From NCBI RefSeq assembly GCF_031198435.1, contig NZ_CP133548.1, positions 2,080,001 to 2,144,000 on the forward strand: a stretch of 64,000 nucleotides of DNA. Direction: 5' to 3'. Below the pieces are notes generated by a model, which saw nothing but the letters and a program-made list of their open reading frames with translations, did no database searches and was not told where the DNA came from. The DNA comes from Pleionea litopenaei. Lineage in GTDB: Bacteria; Pseudomonadota; Gammaproteobacteria; Enterobacterales; Kangiellaceae. The position numbers and the translations under genes were made by a program. Shown piece after piece: positions 18,401 through 26,705 of this stretch (position 1 is the first letter of the stretch; each line of letters starts with the position of its first letter).

Positions 18401-18712
18401 GAACGTTTAATTTCTCAAAATTTGGGACAATGGGAATTCGATGTTGAACAGATGTTTACTGAGCTAAACATGACTCGAAGCACCTTGTTTCGATACACGA
18501 AACGAGTATACGGATGTTCTCCAAAAAGCTTATTGAGAAAGAGACGACTAGAAACTGCGTATGAAATGTTGCAAGAAAACAATGGCACAGTAAGTGAGGT
18601 AGCCTATGCGGTTGGCTTTCAAAGCCTTTCAACTTTTAGTAGAGCGTTTAGAGAGCGTTATCAAATCCCGCCGACAAAAATACAAAAAGAAGTAAGCGCA
18701 ACGGAAATTTAA
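15470..18712 (+). CDS. hybrid sensor kinase/AraC regulator with TPR sensor region
   Basis: A 1080-residue HTCS-like protein whose input is a tetratricopeptide array instead of a propeller. Order: signal/anchor segment (about 1-27); TPR helices (about 30-420, for example 'YLAAESTIDQLIAEYQ', 'GNYDHALEYSNQMITIA', 'GQPEKALEYYQQYHKA'); coiled coil; transmembrane helix LLTVILIATFAILLMQW (about 449-467); HisKA with NNISHEFRTALTL (His about 503; Ala replaces the usual Pro after RT); HATPase (EDQGAGISE, GTGVGLSLV); a linker with six ERDLP-like pentapeptides; receiver with IISDIMMP (Asp about 866) and KPFD; AraC domain (about 985-1080). The sensor may read protein or peptide partners through its TPRs. 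It is divergent from the secreted PKD hydrolase, which it may control. Confidence 0.92.
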   Translation: MAAKKIALKISNLLIWMSFSLSAKLFAYTSFNETIAIAQKLQYQDPHQALFLLESTLAKSKEETLHDRFNAQFLIAQLQFKTGQYLAAESTIDQLIAEYQRHKDLAPWIALLAIQKKLHLQKLEGVEQLLASHSARYNHPEASQLKLWYLYIAGSVSVRKNDYDIALKRLMHALELAQSLGDVSVELGIYHQLVQLYYHMGNYDHALEYSNQMITIANDNDDAMTEAAALANKMNIYYMLANKQWHKVQNADPAIQAKEQQKLEHYRQQGAVLQQQVLTLARRVGAYRAEAWALVVQQNLRLNEDDFQGTVDLALKTIELAEKRNLEYEKAVSYNNMAIAYRYLNQHQQGIDALKNAEKFFTKTDNQQSLLWIYEDYAIAYQLNGQPEKALEYYQQYHKASLDLVKKTNSQEVLKLQEEFATKEKAQEIEHLHQKSVLAAERLETERLGRWLLTVILIATFAILLMQWHKRKKLNRLLQNEAAMRKKISELSQAKQRFFNNISHEFRTALTLSIGPLKQIQSANENLPAFEREAIECALENNLHMMTLLGDVVNIEQLDHAQLPQNATWLNLHSEINQCLHRFQLRLKDNCIQVDQLQLSKDYEVFFDRGHLEKIIANVLSNAVKFAYTNSCLRISSYLSDNFLTLSIEDQGAGISEAELPHIFERFYQGKSSESQSTPGTGVGLSLVKELMDAHQCLVNISSREEHGTRVNLAFPLTIARPINQQHLSKITSVPAQKSVAIESLVTQDASQASSSNFNNLAKDTHRQKPPLQNLSERDLPERDLPERDLLEQDLPKQDLFERNLLEKSHNSNNDQQQKVILVIDDHHKIRAYIKTILQDTYHIIEAENGAIGLELAEKMQPDLIISDIMMPEMNGFEMLKNLRSNKQLAHLSLILLTALGDKENIIAGLEQGADDYLTKPFDSDQLKAKVFSILNQKQRLSEALLQQFRSSSKLQAKDQSLVKHVSSQESERCKKLERLISQNLGQWEFDVEQMFTELNMTRSTLFRYTKRVYGCSPKSLLRKRRLETAYEMLQENNGTVSEVAYAVGFQSLSTFSRAFRERYQIPPTKIQKEVSATEI
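17798..17887 (+). repeat. six tandem 15-bp repeats coding for ERDLP-like pentapeptides
   Basis: The unit GAACGAGACTTGCCA occurs twice identically (17798-17812, 17813-17827) and then four times in diverged form up to 17887, coding for ERDLP, ERDLP, ERDLL, EQDLP, KQDLF and ERNLL. The repeats lie in frame in the linker between the kinase and receiver domains of the TPR-HTCS protein, so copy-number change would lengthen or shorten the linker without breaking the frame. Confidence 0.85.
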
Positions 18713-19007
18713 CCACAACATGCGCTTGTTAAATGGCATAACCACCGAATGTACTGATTGTAAATGCAACGTACTTTGCGCCCGTTGACTGCATAGTAAG
18801 CAAAGCCATTGAATTTTTCTTCAATAAAAACAAAAAGATAACATTTGGCTCGCTTTCTATGTGGAAAGTATATACTCCAATAATGTCATCTCCGATGTAC
18901 AGAAGCACCTAAATTAAAACTTCAAGCACCTATGTCAAAATTTAATGCGCCTGCCACGTTCAAAATTATTGATGCACAATAGGGTTTTAACTCATCCACA
19001 TTAATGT

Positions 19008-22000
19008 CTAAACATAATCACCGGGCGACTTCCCTGTGTATTTTTTAAACTCTTGACTAAAGTATGAGTGTGATGAAAAACCAACTTCAAAAGAAACAAC
19101 GGAAGGTTTTTCGCCATTTCTCAACATGACCATGGCCTTTTCAATTCTAAATTGTTTAATCAGCTCGTTTGGGGTAATCCCCATAAGAGCTTTCAATTTA
19201 CGGCGAAGCTGTCGGTCACTCATAAATAACTGTTGCGCTAACCAATCAACATTTAGCTTATCGTCACTGAATGATTCTGCCAAGAGCGATTTGATTTTTT
19301 CAATAAACTGAGAGTCTCTCTCAGAGACGGCTGACGCTTCATCAATGGATGAATCGGTGGATGACTCTATAGTTGAATCACTGACTTGAAGAGCGGGACT
19401 AAAAGCGGCTTTCGTATAATAACTTTGAAGTTTGGCTCTTAAATTTAAGAGACTTTTGATTCGTACGATAATTTCGTCATCATCAAACGGCTTAGTTAAA
19501 TACTCATCTGCAAGTAATTCCCAGCTCTGAATTCGACTATCTTTGTCCACTCGAGCGGTTAACATCAACACCGGTATATGACTGGTGGTTTCTTCTGACT
19601 TTAACGTTTTACAAACTTGATGACCACTCAAACCGGGCATCATGACATCACTCACAATAATATCAGGCACCAAATTCTTAGCGATCTTTATCCCTTCTTC
19701 GCCATTCGTGGCCGTTACACATTGAAATTGCTCGCCAATAACTTGAGCAATGTAGTATCGCATGCCAGGATCGTCTTCAATAACCAACACAACGGGAGAG
19801 TCATCATCAAGTGTTGACGTATCAAACTGAAAGCTTTCGCCGACAACTTGTCGCTCAGGGTTAAGGTCTTCCCCTAAAGAGAATACCTCACTTTTAGAAT
19901 GATGCTGTTCATCAGGCGATCTTTGTAAATTTGACGCTTCCGATAAGTTTGACCAAGTCTGCTTTTGCTTATTCTCGATCACACATGGTATCGATAGACT
20001 GAATTTTGTCCCTTCACCCAGTTTACTCTGTAGCTTAACAGTCCCGCCATGAGCGTTAACAATTTCTTGTACGACCGATAGCCCTACACCACTCCCTTGA
20101 GCAATTAAACTTCCATTTTCAGCTCGCTTAAACTTTTCGAAGACACGATTCAAAATTTCTTTCGGCATTCCAATACCAGTGTCTGATACTTGAATGTTTA
20201 ACACGTCTCCAGACGCCGTAATACTTAGATCGATACTACCGCCTTCTCGATTGTACTTGATCGCATTAGACAATAGATTTGATATGATTTTTTCTATCGA
20301 ATCGTGCAAAACATTGACACATATTCCAGTTTCAACATGTGAGCGGAACACTAATCCTGCAGATTGCGCCGCATACTCATAAGCATAAACAATATCTTCT
20401 ACGATGCCATCGAGTAAATAAAACTGTTTAGGCAAAGCTTTATTGACCTTTAGCTTTTCAATTTCAAGAAGCTCGTCGACTAATTTCAATAAGCGTTCTG
20501 CATTGGTTTGAATTAGCTTTAAAGACGTTTTTTGCTCTTCACTAACGTGCGTTAAAAGCCTTTTAACCGGGCCAAGAATCAAAGTTAACGGTGTTCGAAA
20601 CTCATGCGAAATATTAATAAACTCATTGTTCTTTTGTTGCAATAGCTTCTCGACAATCGACTTTTGTACCGCGAGCTCTTTTGTGCGAAGCCTCACGGCC
20701 ACTTCAAGATCTGCCGCTCGCTTAAGTAACGATCTTGAACGATAGCGGAATATAACGAGAGGCGTAACAACAATTAGTAGAATGTAAGCGATCTTTGCCC
20801 AGAAACTCAGCCACCAAGGAGGCGCAACATTTAAAGTAATCGAAGTCACTTTATTACTCCACTGTCCTGAAGCGTCTGTTGCATTGATAATTAACTGAAA
20901 ACTGCCCGAAGGCAAATTGGAAAAACTCGCGGTTCGAGAGCCCCTGGGTGTTTCTAGCCACTGCTCATGATAGCCACTTAATTTATATCGATAGCGAGTG
21001 TTATTTCCAGATAGATAATTTAAAGCAGAGAATTCAAAACCAACGAATTTATCTAAATAACTTAGTTCAATGTTGTTTGACAACCCAATCGACAGGCCTT
21101 GAGTATATCGAGAAACCTCTTGGGTGTTGACAATGCTGTTATCAATAAAAAATTCCGTTATGACTGGAGAGTAAGATAATAGCGCTCGCTCTTCTGGCTT
21201 ACTCGTTATTACATTAAATCCATTCAATCCTGCAAAGTAGATTTTATTCTTGAGCAAATTAACCGTACTGGTTGTCGAAAACTCATTGGCTTGAAGCCCT
21301 TGCTCTACGGAATAGTTAGTGATCAATTGAGAGTTTAAGCTTAAATTAAAGACACCTTGATTAGTGCTCGCCCAAATGTTCTGCAAATAATCCTGTTCGA
21401 TGGCATATACGGTGTTATTTGGCAGGCCTTGTTGTTGCGTATAATGTTGTACATTATCTTGATTGTAATCATACAAACCATCTCCGCCAGTACCAATCAA
21501 TAAGTGACTCGAGTCAGTGTAATAAAATCGATAAATCGGCGAAGTAATTTCCAAAAGTGCCTTTGGTATTTTTTCTAAATCGACTTTACCTGTGTGTGTA
21601 TTAAGCCGAGTTAGTCCATGCTGAGTACCTATCCAGAGATACGGACTGTTCGGTTGTTTTAGTAAATTGAAAATCTGAGGTATACGTTCACTTCCGGCTA
21701 TCATCAACTTACTGAAATGCGTAAATTTATGTGAACGCATATCAAACTTTGCCAAACCACCCTGCGTTCCTAACCATAAGCTTTCCCCTTCTTTTTCAAT
21801 CGAGAATACATCCAGGTTGAGCAAGCCATCCTCTGGTAAATTCGCATTAGCAAATAGATTAAACTTAACTCCGTCAAAATGAAGCAAGCCTAAACCAGCC
21901 GTGCCAAACCACCATTCATGGTCACTTCCTTGTTGCATACTGACAATAGATTTCAAAGCTTGATTGACCAATGGCAGAGTATGCCGATCAAAGACTTCAC

Positions 22001-23165
22001 AGTGTTGAGTCTTTAAGTTGATTTTGTGAAGTCCCTTGCCCCAAACCGCAACCCATAAGTTATCATTCGCATCTCTTGTTAATGAATAGATAGCATTACC
22101 CGATAGGCACTCAGGTAAGTTATTGTCGGCGATATAATGCTCGACCATTTGTTCATTAAATTGAGTAAACGAAGCACCCGCACGATCGGTTCCCACCCAC
22201 AAGATACCTTGAGCATCCACGTAGGAAAAATTCACCGTACTATCAGGCAAATGGTACTGAGAATTCTTCAAAAATCCAGTTTTCGATATTTGTCGGCTCG
22301 GAAAGTCTAGCTCGATTAATCCATCAAAGGTCGAAAGTAGAACTTGATTTTTTTCGGTTACGGTTATCGATCGCACTCGTTCGTCTTTTACTTGTGGGTA
22401 TAAAGCTTCGGAAAAAACTCGCTCACTCTCGTTGCGTTTGACGTTGTGCGAATAAAGTCCTTCGTAAGTAGCGATCAATATATTTGACCGATACAACGCA
22501 ATACTTTCAACAGGATGACGATCTTTTTCTTTATCTCCCGCGGCCCAACCAGAGACCAACTGAAAATTCTCTTCAGAGTCATCTAATACCCATAACCCTG
22601 TTCGAGACGCTAGCCAAATCGTATGTTCATTTCCTACTATCACCTGATTAATATGAACGATACCCGACTCATCATTAACAGGAAATTCAGAAAGCGTCTT
22701 AGTTTCTTGATTCAGCAGAAGTACTTTGCCAACATTAGTCGCAAACCATAGGTTTCCACGTCCATCTTCAGTTACCGATGTCACATGCTGACGGTTTTGA
22801 TGGTCTTCTAGCGTTTCAATGTAGGTAAAACTATCTGTTTTAGCGGAGTAAGTTAGCGGTCCAGCACTAGAGATAGCGATAAGTTCACCGCTGCTTGTCG
22901 TCAGCAAATCTTTGATCAAATTGCCAACAGCACCATCACTTTGCGGCTGCTGAAGATAAGTTCGAACCTGATGGCCATCAAAGCGGTTTAAACCATCTTT
23001 CGTTCCCAGCCAAATAAAACCCTGCGAGTCTTGAGAAATATCAGTCACAGAAACTTGCGACAACTGGGTGTGTAAATGGCGAAAATGCATGACCGGCTCT
23101 AGACCACTGACCAATGGCCAGTAGCTAACTAGAAGCAATAGAATTAATCGAGTGATCAGCCGCAA
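19008..23165 (-). CDS. hybrid two-component sensor/AraC regulator (HTCS) with beta-propeller sensor
   Basis: A 1385-residue HTCS of the same design as the protein at 7225-11250: signal sequence (MRLITRLILLLLVSYWPLVSG); periplasmic propeller repeats (about 25-690; blades such as GFIWLGTKDGLNRFDG, ESLWLGTQGGLAKFD, LWIGTQHGLTRLN); Y_Y_Y domain (about 715-795); transmembrane helix (about 800-820); HisKA with NISHEFRTPLTL (His about 855); HATPase (SDTGIGMP, GSGVGLSVV); receiver with IIVSDVMMP (Asp about 1173) and KPFDD; AraC domain in the last 100 residues (VSFEVGFSSHSYFSQEFKKY). Start is TTG, 12 bases after the stop of the paralogous CxxC protein gene, so the pair is co-transcribed. Ligand and targets are unknown; the divergent propeller-protein gene at 24771 is one candidate target. 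Confidence 0.93.
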   Translation of the reverse strand: MRLITRLILLLLVSYWPLVSGLEPVMHFRHLHTQLSQVSVTDISQDSQGFIWLGTKDGLNRFDGHQVRTYLQQPQSDGAVGNLIKDLLTTSSGELIAISSAGPLTYSAKTDSFTYIETLEDHQNRQHVTSVTEDGRGNLWFATNVGKVLLLNQETKTLSEFPVNDESGIVHINQVIVGNEHTIWLASRTGLWVLDDSEENFQLVSGWAAGDKEKDRHPVESIALYRSNILIATYEGLYSHNVKRNESERVFSEALYPQVKDERVRSITVTEKNQVLLSTFDGLIELDFPSRQISKTGFLKNSQYHLPDSTVNFSYVDAQGILWVGTDRAGASFTQFNEQMVEHYIADNNLPECLSGNAIYSLTRDANDNLWVAVWGKGLHKINLKTQHCEVFDRHTLPLVNQALKSIVSMQQGSDHEWWFGTAGLGLLHFDGVKFNLFANANLPEDGLLNLDVFSIEKEGESLWLGTQGGLAKFDMRSHKFTHFSKLMIAGSERIPQIFNLLKQPNSPYLWIGTQHGLTRLNTHTGKVDLEKIPKALLEITSPIYRFYYTDSSHLLIGTGGDGLYDYNQDNVQHYTQQQGLPNNTVYAIEQDYLQNIWASTNQGVFNLSLNSQLITNYSVEQGLQANEFSTTSTVNLLKNKIYFAGLNGFNVITSKPEERALLSYSPVITEFFIDNSIVNTQEVSRYTQGLSIGLSNNIELSYLDKFVGFEFSALNYLSGNNTRYRYKLSGYHEQWLETPRGSRTASFSNLPSGSFQLIINATDASGQWSNKVTSITLNVAPPWWLSFWAKIAYILLIVVTPLVIFRYRSRSLLKRAADLEVAVRLRTKELAVQKSIVEKLLQQKNNEFINISHEFRTPLTLILGPVKRLLTHVSEEQKTSLKLIQTNAERLLKLVDELLEIEKLKVNKALPKQFYLLDGIVEDIVYAYEYAAQSAGLVFRSHVETGICVNVLHDSIEKIISNLLSNAIKYNREGGSIDLSITASGDVLNIQVSDTGIGMPKEILNRVFEKFKRAENGSLIAQGSGVGLSVVQEIVNAHGGTVKLQSKLGEGTKFSLSIPCVIENKQKQTWSNLSEASNLQRSPDEQHHSKSEVFSLGEDLNPERQVVGESFQFDTSTLDDDSPVVLVIEDDPGMRYYIAQVIGEQFQCVTATNGEEGIKIAKNLVPDIIVSDVMMPGLSGHQVCKTLKSEETTSHIPVLMLTARVDKDSRIQSWELLADEYLTKPFDDDEIIVRIKSLLNLRAKLQSYYTKAAFSPALQVSDSTIESSTDSSIDEASAVSERDSQFIEKIKSLLAESFSDDKLNVDWLAQQLFMSDRQLRRKLKALMGITPNELIKQFRIEKAMVMLRNGEKPSVVSFEVGFSSHSYFSQEFKKYTGKSPGDYV

Positions 23166-23177
23166 AAGATTCGATTC

Positions 23178-24113
23178 TTAAGGTTGACTGCCATTACCAG
23201 CCTGACACGTCGTTGAGCCTGCGGGGCAACCTCCTGTCGGTGGCGGACAATTTATTTTACACCCGTCGGAATAAATAACCTCTGCAACTGCCCTAGCAAA
23301 TATTCCTCCATAAGCTTGATTATCCGAATCTACAGCACGACAGGTCTCTCCATAACCAGTCGCTAAACACAAGTGATTGGCGTTAACTAAATTTAAAAGG
23401 TTGAGCTGGTTGCCACTCTCATCCAAGTAGGCATTGTCATCCTTTATATAAAATACTTGCCACGTACGAGACTCGTCTAAGTTCGTATCCGCAATCATCA
23501 CAACAAAGTAATCATCGTTAGACTCCAACTCTACCGCTAAAGGTGTGTTAACAAAATGAAACGGGTTGATATAACTAAGGCCTAGTCGAGCTTCAATCAA
23601 TGTACTTGCTTGTTCGTAAAAGCTACCATTGCCCGACCAATCAACGTTGGTTTTTCCTAGATAAAGTTTGTTCCATGTTCCCGTAATCGACTCCGTAAAA
23701 CCCAGGTAAGGATCAAACACATACATGTCTTCAAATTTTTGATTATTGTTTAAAAACATCGAATAGGCTTCTTCCGTATATAGGCTATTCGGACGCACCA
23801 CAGCGGACATTACCGTTTCGGTACCTCTCTGTCTCCCCCGTGGTCCATTAATCACTCGCGACTGCCAACTAACACGTACCGTTTTAACACGATTGATGAC
23901 CGAGTTTACCAAGACGTAATTTTTATGAATTCCGCTGATTGGAATATCTTCAGAATAGGGGTAGTTATTTTCAAAATGTAGCCGCGCCTTGTTAATAAAG
24001 TCACCATCATTACTGCAACCGCTGCACTGCATATAATAAGTATCATCAAGGTAAACATCGGCTTGCAAACAGGCTACCCAAGCCAATAGAAGTAAAATTA
24101 AAATCTTTTTCAT
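23178..24113 (-). CDS. secreted CxxC protein, paralogue of the 11321-12238 product
   Basis: About 311 residues. Signal peptide MKKILILLLLAWVACLQA; mature start with CSGC in YYMQCSGCSNDGDFINKA, which aligns with YASCYDCVSDADYIELA of the other copy; central SYINPFHFVNTPLAVELESN (compare SFDPFFFVDKSLIVRVNTN); later cysteines in NHLCLATGYGETCRAV and a Cys-rich C-terminus (DGCKINCPPP, GGCPAGSTTC). The ATG at 24113 has AGAGGG just ahead, so the longer TTG start at 24128 is not preferred. It is the first gene of a two-gene unit with the propeller HTCS only 12 bases downstream. An extracytoplasmic, disulfide-containing ligand-binding or signalling partner for that kinase is the best guess; no named family is recognised. 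Confidence 0.75.
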   Translation of the reverse strand: MKKILILLLLAWVACLQADVYLDDTYYMQCSGCSNDGDFINKARLHFENNYPYSEDIPISGIHKNYVLVNSVINRVKTVRVSWQSRVINGPRGRQRGTETVMSAVVRPNSLYTEEAYSMFLNNNQKFEDMYVFDPYLGFTESITGTWNKLYLGKTNVDWSGNGSFYEQASTLIEARLGLSYINPFHFVNTPLAVELESNDDYFVVMIADTNLDESRTWQVFYIKDDNAYLDESGNQLNLLNLVNANHLCLATGYGETCRAVDSDNQAYGGIFARAVAEVIYSDGCKINCPPPTGGCPAGSTTCQAGNGSQP

Positions 24114-24770
24114 AGCATCCCTCTGCAAAAACTTTCCATAGCAATTAATTCTTCAATCGCGATTTAAGCGCAAATATAACACTTTGAAATAGTGACTTCA
24201 TGATCAACTGTTCAGTCTGTGAAATAGTTACATTCGAAGGGAAGTTTCTGAGGGCTAAGCTTTCACAAAACCCTCAGAAGGGGCGTCACGATCCATCGCG
24301 ACAAAAACAACCTAAGTGGAAGTTGATTCGGTCGATGCTGGATGTCCTTACCTAAAAATTAAATGCGTTCCTTCGTTAAATGATTGCGCATCAACCGTCG
24401 AGATGCAGTCTAGTGTGTTTCGTCAAATAACCCTATCAATTGCCGGCCAAGCGTTATCAATAAACGGACAATAAAAATTAAAGCTAAATATATCAACATG
24501 TTAGAAACAACCAAAAGTCGTCTGTGAACCAAAACACATTGTTAACCGATCGCTTTCTTGCCGTTTCTTCGTTGATCACTGACAAACCATCTGTTTATTT
24601 TTTGTACGAACAATAATACATAAATCTCTATTCCTTATATTTAGTTCACCTTCTTTATTTTCCATATTGCCTAACACTAACGCCGACGTTAATCTGCCGC
24701 CGCTAATAATTTAATTTGGATAAAGAGTTAGCGTTCATCATGATTAATTTTAATTTAAGGAGAAAACACC
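24114..24770. other. 657-base divergent intergenic region
   Basis: A long AT-rich region between the CxxC/HTCS operon and the secreted propeller gene. It carries a perfect 9-bp inverted repeat (24246-24279), a small TAACG/CGTTA dyad (24678-24691) and, before 24771, the ribosome-binding site TAAGGAG. No open frame with coding character was seen; the length leaves room for a small RNA that I cannot recognise. Confidence 0.5.
24246..24279. promoter_or_regulatory. perfect 9-bp inverted repeat, possible operator or hairpin
   Basis: TTCTGAGGG (24246-24254) and CCCTCAGAA (24271-24279) are exact reverse complements separated by 16 bases. The site is about 130 bases upstream of the CxxC/HTCS operon and 490 bases upstream of the propeller gene. 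It could be a regulator-binding site or a hairpin in a leader transcript. Confidence 0.4.
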
Positions 24771-25976
24771 ATGACACTTCGCGCCTTTATAAGCGGGATT
24801 TTTCTGTGCTCTATAAGCTTTTTTAACCCAGCATTTGCTGACATAGTTGCAAATGGTTCTGAGCAACAAGTGAACCAGAACAGTTCAGGAAACCAATATT
24901 TTCCCAAATCATCGGCGGATGCCAATGGCAACTATATCGTCAGCTATAATGAGTCGCTTGGCGGCTTAAACAACGCTTACATCAATTTGTATAACAGCAG
25001 CGGAACCCTACTGACTCAAATGACCTTTAACGGTGGCAGCTCTTCATTTGGCGTCAATGATGTCGCTATGAATCAGTATGGCCAATTTGCAGCCGTTTTC
25101 ACCGACGCTGATAACGCCTATGTGCAACTTTTCAATGCGGATACAAGCCCTCGATTTGGCCAGTTTATTCGACTCAACAGTGACCAAAACTTACGCTACT
25201 TTGGTGACAGCATTGCAATTAATGACAGCGGTGATGTCACCGTGACTTGGCGTGGACAGAACCGAACACAATACAAAATTGATTTGTTCGCCCGCCAACT
25301 GCAATTTGCTGGCTACTGGGTAAGCCCTCAATTGAAACTTAGTAACGAGCCTTCCACAGGAATCATTTATCAGCTATCGGACGTCGCGATGCAAAATAAC
25401 GGTGATTTTGTATTGGCTTGGAGTGGTTTAGCGAGCAATAAAATGCGCGTATACAAAAAAGACTTTTATCGTGGGGGTGCGGTAAAGCGAAGCTCTCGAA
25501 AAGTCTATGACACGACCAGTGTTCATGTTCAAGGCAGCGTTGAAGTCGCCATGAACCAAGCTAACGGTGATTATTATTTAACCTGGTCACAACTCAATAC
25601 AGGTTACGGAGCAGGTAACTATTGGCGCGTTTTTACTCGCAAATATCGCGCAAGTGGCTCATCAACCGGTGGACTTATTCAAGTGAATCAGGCGACCTCT
25701 ATGTGGCAACCTAACTTCAACTCATTGTTTGATGATAATGGCTTGCTAGTCACATGGAGTAGCTACTTAACCAGTGATTACGACATCTATGCTCGCGCAT
25801 TTAATCTTGATGGCAGTGAACAGTCTTCGACCATTCAGTTAAATAACTACACCAATCGCAATCAAGACTTTCCACAAGTCATTCGACTCAATGGCAACAA
25901 CATAGTCGTTTCTTGGGTCAGTTATGAACAAGATGGTGATAGCAACGGTATTTTCAGTCGTGCCTTTATTGATTAG
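24771..25976 (+). CDS. secreted seven-repeat beta-propeller-like protein
   Basis: A 401-residue exported protein (signal peptide to about residue 23, ending SFFNPAFA). Seven copies of a short motif like VAMNQNGDFVLAW recur about every 50 residues: SSADANGNYIVSYNE, VAMNQYGQFAAVFTD, IAINDSGDVTVTWRG, VAMQNNGDFVLAWSG, VAMNQANGDYYLTWS, LFDDNGLLVTWSS and IRLNGNNIVVSWVS. Seven repeats with alternating beta residues suggest a seven-bladed propeller, probably for binding at the cell surface or outside the cell. No catalytic residues are recognisable. TAAGGAG precedes the ATG, a strong terminator follows, and the gene stands alone. It is divergent from the second CxxC/HTCS module, so it may be a target of that system (inference). 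Confidence 0.75.
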   Translation: MTLRAFISGIFLCSISFFNPAFADIVANGSEQQVNQNSSGNQYFPKSSADANGNYIVSYNESLGGLNNAYINLYNSSGTLLTQMTFNGGSSSFGVNDVAMNQYGQFAAVFTDADNAYVQLFNADTSPRFGQFIRLNSDQNLRYFGDSIAINDSGDVTVTWRGQNRTQYKIDLFARQLQFAGYWVSPQLKLSNEPSTGIIYQLSDVAMQNNGDFVLAWSGLASNKMRVYKKDFYRGGAVKRSSRKVYDTTSVHVQGSVEVAMNQANGDYYLTWSQLNTGYGAGNYWRVFTRKYRASGSSTGGLIQVNQATSMWQPNFNSLFDDNGLLVTWSSYLTSDYDIYARAFNLDGSEQSSTIQLNNYTNRNQDFPQVIRLNGNNIVVSWVSYEQDGDSNGIFSRAFID

Positions 25977-26073
25977 TAACGATCTTCCTATAGTAACGAT
26001 CAAGTAAATGCACGACGACCAACCTAGTGACTGACGAAAAAATACGATTGGAATATTTTTCGAAGGTGACAGC

Positions 26074-26098
26074 AAGGCGAGTTTAACTCGCCTTTTTT
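26074..26098 (+). terminator. rho-independent terminator of the propeller gene
   Basis: AAGGCGAGT (26074-26082), loop TTA, ACTCGCCTT (26086-26094), followed by TTTT. It lies about 100 bases after the propeller-protein stop codon. Confidence 0.85.
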
Positions 26099-26143
26099 AT
26101 TTATCTGGCTTTTTTTTTAACTGGCTTTTTTGTTTATCTCGAC

Positions 26144-26644
26144 CTAGAGCCTCTCTAACTCTTCCGTGGTTGTGATGAACTTATCCTGTTCACTGACAGT
26201 CGGTACCCGACAAACATCCCTACGCCCAAAAATCGCGTAGCGACGCTTGGCAACCCACGAGTAGATAGCATCTCGCAAGAAACGTGGAATAATGTTAAGT
26301 ACTCCCATCAAAAACCACAGTCCAGATAAGTCTTTGCAGATTTCAAGCGCAGCGTTGGTTCGGTAAAAAGCTTCACCATTTTTAATTAAAAGGAAAGTAT
26401 CGACTCCAACATTAGCAGCGTCATAACTTTGGATAATGGCCTGCCCAACCTCACTTTGCATCGACGCAAATTTAAATCGATTATGATGATCACGTTTGAT
26501 AATAAAGTTAACGGAACCATTACAAAGATTACATAGGCCGTCAAAGACAATGATCTGGGTTACTGTTTTTGAGTTTTCTTCTTTCAAAATCAATCGATTC
26601 ACGTTCGGTGCAGTACATTTAAAAAAAGCGCGGTCAATAACCAA
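26144..26644 (-). CDS. DCC-family (DUF393) thiol-disulfide oxidoreductase-like protein
   Basis: The core IIVFDGLCNLCNGSVNFIIKRD is the hallmark of the DCC/DUF393 family, named for the conserved Asp-x-x-Cys-x-x-Cys. These small cytoplasmic proteins are thought to have a thioredoxin-like redox role, but no reaction is firmly assigned. The family also shows the later FASMQSEVGQ and RDAIYSWVAKRRYAIFGRRD blocks, both present here with the C-terminal Cys of the usual RxxxxG..D.C motif (DVCRVP). The frame opens at a TTG (26644) that gives an N-terminus about 25 residues longer than usual; an internal TTG may be the true start, and no clear ribosome-binding site decides it. It lies downstream of tyrS on the same strand after a 60-base gap. 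Confidence 0.82.
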   Translation of the reverse strand: MVIDRAFFKCTAPNVNRLILKEENSKTVTQIIVFDGLCNLCNGSVNFIIKRDHHNRFKFASMQSEVGQAIIQSYDAANVGVDTFLLIKNGEAFYRTNAALEICKDLSGLWFLMGVLNIIPRFLRDAIYSWVAKRRYAIFGRRDVCRVPTVSEQDKFITTTEELERL

Positions 26645-26705
26645 CGCTTTTTAATCATACTCTTGAGTTCACCAACAACCGCTAAAGAATTTGGCCACTG
26701 AGTGA

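Noticed and set aside
7225-24113. Polysaccharide-utilisation locus of the Bacteroidetes type
   Set aside because: HTCS genes are present, but no SusC/SusD, glycoside hydrolase, lyase or sulfatase genes occur nearby.
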